Shown here piece by piece: positions 9,122-16,334 of a stretch of DNA of 64,000 bases. The position numbers and the translations under genes were made by a program. Source of the DNA: an uncultured Flavobacterium sp. (GTDB lineage Bacteria; Bacteroidota; Bacteroidia; Flavobacteriales; Flavobacteriaceae); contig NZ_CAMLMK010000001.1 in NCBI RefSeq assembly GCF_946481155.1, forward strand, positions 1 to 64,000, written 5' to 3'. How positions within the stretch are numbered: the stretch's first letter is position 1; every line of letters begins with the position of its first letter. The notes below the pieces were generated by a model. That model worked only from the letters and a program-made list of their open reading frames with translations. It was not told where the DNA came from and ran no database searches.

Positions 9122-9856
9122 TTAAATTTTTATTCCTTGAACCACAGCATGTTCTGTCTTTTCCATTATTTCCGGGAAAGGGTAGTCTTTCACGGCCATT
9201 GGTTCATGAATGGTGAATTGTAATTTACTTCCTAAACCCATTGGAAATTGCCCGTAACGGAGAATTTTCCATGAGTTGTTTATAGAAATCGGCACAATAT
9301 ACGCAGATGGCGCATATTTGCATAGTATTTTTAAGCCATTTTCCGAAAATTGTCTCGGAATCCCGTTTCTGCTGCGTGTCCCTTCCGGGAAAATAACCGC
9401 AGCACGGTTGTGTTTTTCAATATATTCCCCTAAGCCTTTTATCACCGGCAATGCCTGTTTCGGGTCTTTTCTGTCTATTAAAACGGAACCGCCGTGACGT
9501 AAATTGTACGAAACGCTTGGAATTCCTTTCCCCAATTCCTTTTTACTGACAAATTTAGGGTGTGAACGTCGCAAATACCAAATCATCCCCACAATGTCAA
9601 ACAGGCTCTGATGGTTGGCCACAAAAATTACCGGTACGTTTTTCGGAACCAGGTGCAGATTTTCAAAATTGTAGGTTGTCCCTAAAAGATTGGTGCATTT
9701 CCCCAGAAGGAAATTCATATAATCCACACTTTTTTTGTGTGCCTGATAGCCAAAAAGATTCAAACAAACCCATTGTATCGGATGAAATATCAATAGACAT
9801 AACACAAACGCCAGGTAGAAAACCAGGGATATTGGGTATGAAATTAATTTTTGCAT
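9122..9856 (-). CDS. plsC: 1-acyl-sn-glycerol-3-phosphate acyltransferase
   Basis: A 244-residue PlsC-family protein. An N-terminal membrane segment (about residues 8-30) is followed by the acyltransferase blocks: NHQSLFD (the NHX4D catalytic motif, about residue 80) and FPEGTRSRNG (block III). It acylates lysophosphatidate to phosphatidate at the inner membrane. It forms a two-gene operon with the acyl-ACP desaturase, which could supply unsaturated acyl-ACP as substrate. Confidence 0.92.
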   Translation of the reverse strand: MQKLISYPISLVFYLAFVLCLLIFHPIQWVCLNLFGYQAHKKSVDYMNFLLGKCTNLLGTTYNFENLHLVPKNVPVIFVANHQSLFDIVGMIWYLRRSHPKFVSKKELGKGIPSVSYNLRHGGSVLIDRKDPKQALPVIKGLGEYIEKHNRAAVIFPEGTRSRNGIPRQFSENGLKILCKYAPSAYIVPISINNSWKILRYGQFPMGLGSKLQFTIHEPMAVKDYPFPEIMEKTEHAVVQGIKI

Positions 9857-9893
9857 TAGTGATGGTATTTGCTACAAAGATAATTCATTAAAT

Positions 9894-9919
9894 AAAAAAA
9901 ACCACGTTAAAAACGCGGC
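9894..9919 (-). terminator. Terminator after the bacilliredoxin gene
   Basis: On the minus strand, arms CCGCGTT and AACGTGG (one G-T pair) with a 3-base loop are followed by eight T. Confidence 0.75.
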
Positions 9920-9941
9920 TTCTGTTTTGAATCTCACAAAA

Positions 9942-10352
9942 TTAGCAATATTCGTTGAATGCGTCCTTAAGGTTTTCGGCAATTAATTCTGCCGGACGGC
10001 CTTCAATATGATGACGCTCTAACATGTGTACCAATTCTCCGTTTTTGAACAAAGCCATGCTAGGCGACGATGGAGGGAAAGGGAACATATGCTGACGCGC
10101 AGCATCAACCGCTTCCTTATCTACACCTGCAAAAACCGTGATTAAGTTGTCCGGTTTTTTGCTGTTCTCTAAACTCATTTTTGCGCCTGGGCGTGCATTT
10201 CTTGCCGCACATCCGCACACGGAATTTACTACAACTAATGTTGTGCCTTCTTTTGCTAAAGCTGCTTCTACATCGGCAGCACTATATAAATCCTGAAAAC
10301 CTGCTTCTGATAATTCAGCACGCATTGGTTTTACCATTTCTTCTGGATACAT
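9942..10352 (-). CDS. BrxA/BrxB-family bacilliredoxin
   Basis: A 136-residue thioredoxin-fold protein of the YphP/YqiW family with the characteristic CGC active site (C46-G-C48 in NSVCGCAARNARPG). In Bacillota these proteins remove bacillithiol from S-bacillithiolated proteins; an equivalent role here is inferred. A YfiT-type thiol transferase (27350-27901) in the same window supports use of bacillithiol. The gene is single. Upstream on the minus strand TAACTTTG (10381-10388) matches the Bacteroidota -7 element. Confidence 0.9.
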   Translation of the reverse strand: MYPEEMVKPMRAELSEAGFQDLYSAADVEAALAKEGTTLVVVNSVCGCAARNARPGAKMSLENSKKPDNLITVFAGVDKEAVDAARQHMFPFPPSSPSMALFKNGELVHMLERHHIEGRPAELIAENLKDAFNEYC

Positions 10353-10421
10353 AATTTTATGTTTCTAAGTTATTGAGTCGCAAAGTTACAAAGTATTCCT
10401 GGAACTTTTGTTAGAATGTTG

Positions 10422-10892
10422 TTAATGAAAATTAACCACTTCTTTCAGGAACCGGATCATTGTGGGAACATCGGTATAGGAATTGATCTGCAGCAAAATA
10501 GCGTTGTTTTTATCTAAAATGGAAAAAGTCGGATAAGTGACCGTGCCGTCAATTGTCGCCAGTGCTTCAGCTAATTCGTGAACGCCTGAATTCTGTCCTT
10601 TTGGTTTGAAAACAAAAGTGTAATTGTTAAAGGGAATCGGCGCTTTATCTTCCGCGTTAAGCGAAACAAAATAGAAATTATCGTTTAGCAACTGAATGAC
10701 TTCCGGATCTTTAAAAGTCGAATTTTCCATCATCTTGCAATATTTGCACCAGGACGTATGGACAAAAACAAAAATAGGTTTTGGCTGTTCCTTTTCTAAT
10801 TTTTCTGCTTCGGAAAACGTATAGGTTTTCAGCTGCGCAACTCCGGAGAAAGCACAAAAGAAAAATAGAAGAAAGAACAGTTTTTTACACAT
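10422..10892 (-). CDS. Secreted thioredoxin-like protein
   Basis: 156 residues. The first 19 residues form a signal peptide (Lys-Lys then a Leu/Phe-rich core ending SGVAQ). The mature part is a thioredoxin fold with the redox pair C49-K-Y-C52 in HTSWCKYCKMM and a later TYPTFSILD strand with the cis-proline, which resembles DUF255/thioredoxin_7 proteins. It would act in the periplasm as a thiol reductase or oxidase. It starts directly at the end of the TonB receptor gene (0 bp), so the two are translated from one message, and the receptor has a Cys-X2-Cys plug that could be its substrate. Confidence 0.85.
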   Translation of the reverse strand: MCKKLFFLLFFFCAFSGVAQLKTYTFSEAEKLEKEQPKPIFVFVHTSWCKYCKMMENSTFKDPEVIQLLNDNFYFVSLNAEDKAPIPFNNYTFVFKPKGQNSGVHELAEALATIDGTVTYPTFSILDKNNAILLQINSYTDVPTMIRFLKEVVNFH

Positions 10893-13166
10893 TTACTTCA
10901 AAGTATATCGGATCCCGAAAAAGCTTCGGATTCCCTGGTTCGGACCATAAACATAACCTGGATCAAAGGTCAGCGCATAAGGGTTATGATACTGACTGCC
11001 AGGATCATTTACCTGCATAACGCTACCATCCGGGTTATATTGCACATTTTCATCAAAAGGATCATCAGCACGTGCAATAATGAACGGATTTCCCTGATTA
11101 GGTGTCCAATTTAGCAAATTTTTGATTCCGGCGTAAAATTCGATGTTTTTTAATTTATTGAAAGTGAACTGGATATTCTGAATACTCCAAGTGGACGAAT
11201 ATTCGCTTCTCGGATCCAGTTCTCCTAGTAAAGGCAAACGCATCGGACCGTAAACATTTCCGGTATAATCTACATCCAGATACCATTTTTTGATGCGATA
11301 GGAAATAGCCCACGTGCCTGTGAATTTCTCGGTAAGCATTTGTCTGGTTTTCTCTCCGTTTTCCGTTTTGGACACATCCATAAAAGTGGCGCCCAGAATA
11401 ACCTTCAGACCGTTTTTGAAAACGCCGTCTACATTCATGCTCAAACCTTTGGTTACTGCATATCCGTCAAGGTTTTTGTAAATGATTTGATTAGGATTGG
11501 TGTCATAATCAGGAATAATCGAATTAGTAAAGTGCGTATACCAGGCTGTTGCTTCTACGCCAACAAAATTGCCTCCTTTCGAATAAAATTTTTGCAAAAA
11601 GTTCACATTCGCATTGTAAGAACGTTCCGGCTTAAGATCCTCAAGTACAATTACATCACGTGACCCAGTCAGTGCAGCGTGTTCTTCAGTAAATAGGTTT
11701 ACTACCCTGAAGCCCGTTCCGGCATTAAATCTGAAAATGGAATTGTCGTCGATTTTCCATTTATACGCAAATCTTGGCGTAAAAATATTCCCGTGTCTGC
11801 TATTGTAATCGTATCGGGCGCCCAATAAGATATTGTGTTTTTCCGAAAGATGGATTTCATCCTGAGCGAAAAGACTCGGGATCCATGATTCGTCGGCTCC
11901 TACGGTTGCCGTAGTATTGTCATTATAATACTGATAACGTACTGCAGTTCCCACAAGGAAATCATGGGCTTTTATTTTCTTGTCCCACGTCAACTGGCTA
12001 AAACCGATTTTCTGTTGTGCCAGATAGGGAATGTTACCGTACACGGAATTTTGATCATGATCGGTGTAAGAAAACGTAAAGAGCATTTTCTCTGCCACCG
12101 GAAGTTCATACGAACCTAATAATTCGAAACGTTTAGTGTAAATACTTTCGCCATAGACTTCGCTTCCGCCGCGGTATTTTTTTTTCCACTGCATTTCGCC
12201 TCCCCAACGATCTTCATAGAAAAAGCGTCCCGCCATCGAAAACAGCTTGTTGCTTTTTCTGTTGAAATTCACTTTCTGGAAAACAGAGATACGGTCCTGT
12301 AAAGTGACGTCAGTAAAATTATCGTGGTTGTTGTCGATGGGATTGCTGTAATTGAAATAATTCACGCCCGTCAGCAACGAAGCAAATTTTCCGAGATTGG
12401 CTTTGAACCCTAAATCCAGATTGGCTTCTCCCCAACTCGTTGAAAAAGCATCTGCCGCAAATAACGGAGCATTTTTTGGGTTTTTTGTAATGATATTGAT
12501 CAAGCCACCGACAGCTTCACTGCCGTATAAAGAAGAAGCGGGCCCTTTAACGATTTCAATACGCTCCAGAAGCGAATTCGGGATTCCGGAAAGTCCGTAT
12601 ACCGTTGAAAGTCCGCTCACAATTGGCATTCCGTCAATCAGGACCAGGGTATAAGGACCTTCTAATCCGTTAATGTGGATATCGCCGGTATTACAGACGT
12701 TGCAGTTCAATTGCGGACGGACGCCATTTACGTTTTGTAACGCTTCGAAAATATTTGCTGTTGGATTTTTTTTGAAGAAGACCGGTTTGTATACTTCAAC
12801 CGGAACGGGACTTTCCAATCGGTTTACCGCTTTCAGGGTGCCGGTCACTACCACTTCGTCCAAGGCATTGTCGAGTTTCAAATCAAAATCAAGCGATACT
12901 AAAGTATCTTGAACGGTTATTTTTTTTCGCTGCGGAACAAAACCGGCGTGCGAGACCTTTATTTCATACTCACCACGAGGAACGTTTGGAAGAACGTAAT
13001 TTCCCAAACTGTCTGCGGCGACACCAGTTTCTGTTTTTAAAATTGCTATGGAAGCGTATTCCAAAGCAGCGCCTTCAGCGGTTATTTTTCCTTTCACAGT
13101 GGATTGTCCCGATGAAACCAGAGGGAGCAGGAAGGTAAACAGCGAAAGCAGAATTAGATTTTTCAC
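10893..13166 (-). CDS. TonB-dependent receptor, probably for a metal or metal complex
   Basis: 757 residues. A signal peptide (about 1-20) precedes a carboxypeptidase-regulatory-like beta domain (about 22-105), a plug domain (about 115-225) and a 22-strand outer membrane barrel ending in aromatic strand FFGIRYTLK. The plug contains an unusual NCNVCNTGDIHINGL segment with a Cys-X2-Cys pair just before the loop that senses ligand. It is divergent from a DtxR-type regulator and Nramp transporter, and co-directional with a periplasmic thioredoxin-like protein. This context suggests uptake of Fe, Mn or a metal chelate; the substrate is inferred, not shown. Confidence 0.88.
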   Translation of the reverse strand: MKNLILLSLFTFLLPLVSSGQSTVKGKITAEGAALEYASIAILKTETGVAADSLGNYVLPNVPRGEYEIKVSHAGFVPQRKKITVQDTLVSLDFDLKLDNALDEVVVTGTLKAVNRLESPVPVEVYKPVFFKKNPTANIFEALQNVNGVRPQLNCNVCNTGDIHINGLEGPYTLVLIDGMPIVSGLSTVYGLSGIPNSLLERIEIVKGPASSLYGSEAVGGLINIITKNPKNAPLFAADAFSTSWGEANLDLGFKANLGKFASLLTGVNYFNYSNPIDNNHDNFTDVTLQDRISVFQKVNFNRKSNKLFSMAGRFFYEDRWGGEMQWKKKYRGGSEVYGESIYTKRFELLGSYELPVAEKMLFTFSYTDHDQNSVYGNIPYLAQQKIGFSQLTWDKKIKAHDFLVGTAVRYQYYNDNTTATVGADESWIPSLFAQDEIHLSEKHNILLGARYDYNSRHGNIFTPRFAYKWKIDDNSIFRFNAGTGFRVVNLFTEEHAALTGSRDVIVLEDLKPERSYNANVNFLQKFYSKGGNFVGVEATAWYTHFTNSIIPDYDTNPNQIIYKNLDGYAVTKGLSMNVDGVFKNGLKVILGATFMDVSKTENGEKTRQMLTEKFTGTWAISYRIKKWYLDVDYTGNVYGPMRLPLLGELDPRSEYSSTWSIQNIQFTFNKLKNIEFYAGIKNLLNWTPNQGNPFIIARADDPFDENVQYNPDGSVMQVNDPGSQYHNPYALTFDPGYVYGPNQGIRSFFGIRYTLK

Positions 13167-13197
13167 AATTATATTTTAGTTATTAATGAAATTAAAA

Positions 13198-13213
13198 TTT
13201 AGACAAAACTAAA
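13198..13213. promoter_or_regulatory. Candidate DtxR/MntR-type operator
   Basis: Inverted repeat TTTAG-N6-CTAAA centred in the 101-bp region between the divergent TonB receptor and the regulator gene. A second imperfect repeat TTTTAGTT-N8-AATTAAAA lies beside it at 13174-13197. Size and position fit autoregulation by the adjacent DtxR-family protein, but the region is AT-rich, so chance is possible. Confidence 0.4.
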
Positions 13214-13239
13214 AAAATATTTTCAATAAAAAAAATTTG

Positions 13240-13247
13240 TACTTTTG
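13240..13247 (+). promoter_or_regulatory. Candidate -7 element of the dtxR-nramp promoter
   Basis: TACTTTTG matches the Bacteroidota -7 consensus TAnnTTTG, 21 bp before the regulator ATG. I see no good TTTG -33 element at the usual distance, so it may be a weak or regulated promoter. Confidence 0.4.
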
Positions 13248-13267
13248 CAAATGAAAAATTTAACGCA

Positions 13268-13924
13268 ATGACTTATTCTGAGGAAAACTATCTGAAAGCG
13301 ATTTACCATCTTTCCCTATCCCAAAAAGAGGGTGTCAATACCAATGCGATTGCTGCTTTGGTGGAAAGTAAGGCATCGTCGGTTACAGATATGATAAAAA
13401 AGCTTGCCGATAAGGAATTGGTTATTTATCAAAAGTACCAGGGTGTTTCCTTAACAGCTCAAGGCCTATTGGCTGCAAAAATGATTGTGAGAAAGCACCG
13501 CCTCTGGGAGGTTTTCCTTGTGGAGAAGCTTGATTTTTCCTGGGATGAGGTGCATGATGTCGCAGAAGAACTGGAACATATCAAGTCCGAAAAGCTAATC
13601 AATAAACTGGATGCTTTTTTAGGCTTTCCTACCGAAGATCCGCATGGTGATCCCATTCCGGATAAAAAAGGTAATATTATAAAGGTAGAAAAACAATTGC
13701 TGTCGGAGTTTGAGATCGGGCAAACCGGTATTTGTGTAGGCGTAAAAGATTCCTCATCAAGTTTCCTGCAATATCTCGACAAACAGCAAATCGCCTTAGG
13801 CTCTAAAATAAAAATCATTGCAAAAGAAAGTTTCGATATGTCACTGACTATCGAAATAGAGCAGAAACAAATCATCATTTCCAACAAAATAGCAAGCAAT
13901 CTTTTTGCAAAAATCGTTTTATAA
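13268..13924 (+). CDS. DtxR/MntR-family metal-dependent regulator
   Basis: A 218-residue regulator. An N-terminal winged helix (about residues 1-65, MTYSEENYLKAIYHL and KASSVTDMIKKLADKELV) is followed by a dimerisation and metal-binding domain with H77 and the helix EVHDVAEELEHIKSEKL, then a FeoA/SH3-like C-terminal domain (about 145-218). The DPHGDPIP motif of the family is present. It should repress uptake genes when Mn or Fe is plentiful. It lies 6 bp upstream of an Nramp transporter and is divergent from a TonB receptor, its likely regulon. The metal specificity cannot be read with certainty. Confidence 0.92.
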   Translation: MTYSEENYLKAIYHLSLSQKEGVNTNAIAALVESKASSVTDMIKKLADKELVIYQKYQGVSLTAQGLLAAKMIVRKHRLWEVFLVEKLDFSWDEVHDVAEELEHIKSEKLINKLDAFLGFPTEDPHGDPIPDKKGNIIKVEKQLLSEFEIGQTGICVGVKDSSSSFLQYLDKQQIALGSKIKIIAKESFDMSLTIEIEQKQIIISNKIASNLFAKIVL

Positions 13925-13930
13925 CACAAG

Positions 13931-15811
13931 ATGGAGACAAAATCAAATTCCTTAGAAGAAGTACACGAATCGGTTGCAATTATCCAGAATACAACCGTTT
14001 GGAAAAGAATATTAGCTTTCTTCGGACCGGCTTACATGGTGAGCGTGGGGTATATGGATCCGGGGAACTGGGCGACTGATATTGCCGGTGGTAGCCAGTT
14101 CGGGTACACGCTGATCTGGGTTTTGCTGATGTCCAACATCATGGCATTATTGCTTCAGAGTTTGAGTGCGCGTCTGGGAATTGTGCGTCAGCGTGATTTG
14201 GCCCAGGCCTCGCGGGATACGTATTCAAGACCGGTTAACCTTGTATTGTATTTCTTAGCAGAAATTGCCATTGCAGCTTGTGATTTGGCAGAAGTATTAG
14301 GTATGGCTATCGGATTGCAGTTGCTTTTTGACATCCCATTGCTTTGGGGTGTGAGCATTACCATGCTGGACACCTTTTTGCTGCTTTTCCTTCTCAATAA
14401 AGGAATCAAGAAAATGGAAGCGTTCATTATTGTATTGGTATCCATTATCGGAATCTCCTTTTTAGTGGAAATGTTTCTGGCGCAACCCGAAGTGACCGAT
14501 ATTGCCAAAGGATTGATTCCTTCCATTCCGAACAGCACTGCATTATACATCGCTATCGGAATTATCGGGGCGACCGTGATGCCACACAATTTATACCTTC
14601 ATTCATCATTGGTGCAAACCCGAAAATTCGACCGATCCTCTAATGGTATCAAACAGGCTATCCGCTATAATTTCTTCGATTCGCTAATTGCCTTGAACCT
14701 GGCATTTTTTGTGAACTCAGCCATACTAATACTTGCAGCAGCAACGTTTTATAAAAACGGTATGTTTGACGTAGCGGAAATTCAGGATGCGTATAAATTT
14801 TTAGAGCCGCTTTTGGGTAGTCATTGGGCGCCGACATTATTTGCTATAGCGCTGATTGCTGCCGGACAAAGTTCCACGATTACCGGAACACTAGCGGGAC
14901 AAATCGTAATGGAAGGGTATCTGAATTTAAGAATTCAGCCATGGGTGCGCCGAATAATTACACGTTTGATTGCCATCATTCCGGCGTTTATTGCGATTGT
15001 TTATTTCGGGGAGGCGGCCACAGGAAAACTGTTGATTTTAAGTCAGGTGATTTTGAGTCTGCAGTTGGGCTTTGCCATCATTCCGTTGATTCACTTTGTG
15101 AGCGATGATACGAAAATGCGTGGTTTCGCTATTGGGAAGTACACGAAAATCGCTTCCTGGCTAATTGCGTTAATTATCGTTTCACTGAATGCGCGACTGG
15201 TTTTCGACGAAATCGTAGGTTGGATTGAAACATCGGAGAACCCGATATACATTTGGATCTTTGTGGTTCCGTTGGCTGTGGCTGCGGCATTACTGCTGAT
15301 TTATATTATTGTGAAGCCGTTTGTTGAGAAGAGCTGGTCTACTCCTACATTGGTGCCGCATATCAAAGAGATTGTTGTGAAAGAAGCAGAAAAACCTATC
15401 ATTTATTCGAAAATTGCATTGGCCTTGGACTTCTCCAAAACCGATCAGAAGACTATTGAAAGCGCGTTGCAATTAGGCGGAAAAGAAGCCACCTATACTA
15501 TCATTCACGTAGTGGAATCGGTTGGGGCAATGGTGTATGGAGATGAGATTCAGGATTTCGAAACGTCCAGCGACAGAAGTTATCTTGAGAAATATAAAAC
15601 CGCTTTGGAAGAGAAAGGCTATAAGACAACAATCCAATTAGCTTTCGGTAGTCCGAAGAAAAGCATCGCGAAAATTGTCAACGAAGGCGATTTCGATATC
15701 CTGATTCTGGGGGCACACGGTCACAGCTGGTTTAAGGATTTGGTGTTTGGTACGACTGTTGATGCAGTTCGTCATAGCATCAGCATTCCGTTGCTGATTA
15801 TCAAGAACTAA
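13931..15811 (+). CDS. Nramp divalent metal transporter fused to a UspA domain
   Basis: 626 residues. Residues about 1-455 are an 11-TM Nramp (MntH-like) transporter with the metal-binding YMDPGNWATD in TM1 and MPHNLYLHS in TM6, importing Mn2+ or Fe2+ with protons. Residues about 485-626 are a cytoplasmic universal stress protein domain, starting KIALALDFS and ending with the ATP-binding pattern GAHGHSWFKDLVFGTT. The C-terminal extension is well beyond the usual Nramp length (about 410-450). It is co-transcribed with the DtxR-type regulator (6 bp). The Usp domain may gate transport by nucleotide; that is inference. Confidence 0.92.
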   Translation: METKSNSLEEVHESVAIIQNTTVWKRILAFFGPAYMVSVGYMDPGNWATDIAGGSQFGYTLIWVLLMSNIMALLLQSLSARLGIVRQRDLAQASRDTYSRPVNLVLYFLAEIAIAACDLAEVLGMAIGLQLLFDIPLLWGVSITMLDTFLLLFLLNKGIKKMEAFIIVLVSIIGISFLVEMFLAQPEVTDIAKGLIPSIPNSTALYIAIGIIGATVMPHNLYLHSSLVQTRKFDRSSNGIKQAIRYNFFDSLIALNLAFFVNSAILILAAATFYKNGMFDVAEIQDAYKFLEPLLGSHWAPTLFAIALIAAGQSSTITGTLAGQIVMEGYLNLRIQPWVRRIITRLIAIIPAFIAIVYFGEAATGKLLILSQVILSLQLGFAIIPLIHFVSDDTKMRGFAIGKYTKIASWLIALIIVSLNARLVFDEIVGWIETSENPIYIWIFVVPLAVAAALLLIYIIVKPFVEKSWSTPTLVPHIKEIVVKEAEKPIIYSKIALALDFSKTDQKTIESALQLGGKEATYTIIHVVESVGAMVYGDEIQDFETSSDRSYLEKYKTALEEKGYKTTIQLAFGSPKKSIAKIVNEGDFDILILGAHGHSWFKDLVFGTTVDAVRHSISIPLLIIKN

Positions 15812-15821
15812 ATTAAGCATC

Positions 15822-16208
15822 ATGAAAAAGGGAATCACCATTTGCAGCCTGGGTTTTTTACTGATGGGATGTGCTTCGGCGCAAATCAACGAAATTGATC
15901 AAAAACTAGACAAGCAGAGCGACAAAGAAATTGTTCTGGTGAAAGTGCTGAATGATTCCCGCTGTCCGGAAGGCGTTCAGTGTATTTGGGCCGGCGAAGT
16001 AACCATTGAAGTCGCGGCGTATGAAAACAACAAGATAGTAGAACAAACGCAATTCGTGGTCAATTACAATAACGCGGAGGAAATTAAGGCATGGTTTTCT
16101 ACCCATCTGCCTGCAAGAAAAGAAAAATTAAAAGGCATTAGTGTTGTGCCTTATCCGAAAGATGGAGTAATAATACAACCTCAAGACTATAAAATCATCC
16201 TGGACTAA
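15822..16208 (+). CDS. Small lipoprotein of unknown function
   Basis: 128 residues with a type II signal peptide: LLMGCASA places the lipidated cysteine at residue 17. The mature part holds the motif DSRCPEGVQCIWAGEVTIEV, with two cysteines probably disulphide-bonded, seen in many small Bacteroidota envelope proteins of unknown role. It starts 10 bp after the Nramp gene on the same strand, so it may belong to that operon. Its stop codon overlaps the end of the convergent Cys-rich FeoB-associated gene. Confidence 0.75.
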   Translation: MKKGITICSLGFLLMGCASAQINEIDQKLDKQSDKEIVLVKVLNDSRCPEGVQCIWAGEVTIEVAAYENNKIVEQTQFVVNYNNAEEIKAWFSTHLPARKEKLKGISVVPYPKDGVIIQPQDYKIILD

Positions 16209-16333
16209 TTACAGCCGCAATCGCCATCACCGCAGTTTTTGTCGTTTTTCTTTTTTCCGAAGAATTTCCTCCACAGGAAAAACAGGGCCAGAGCCAAAAG
16301 AACATAAACGACTATTTCCTGAAACGACGGCAT
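16205..16333 (-). CDS. FeoB-associated Cys-rich membrane protein (42 aa)
   Basis: A 42-residue ORF read directly from the minus strand. It starts ATG-CCG-TCG-TTT, contains one membrane helix (about residues 6-21, VVYVLLALALFFLW), a basic cluster (RKFFGKKKNDK) and a Cys-rich tail (NCGDGDCGCN), and stops at TAG. This is the architecture of the FeoB-associated Cys-rich family found directly downstream of feoB. It begins 1 bp after the feoB stop. It may bind iron or aid the transporter, in the place of FeoC. Its stop overlaps the convergent lipoprotein stop by a few bases. Confidence 0.8.
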   Translation of the reverse strand: MPSFQEIVVYVLLALALFFLWRKFFGKKKNDKNCGDGDCGCN

Positions 16334-16334
16334 C

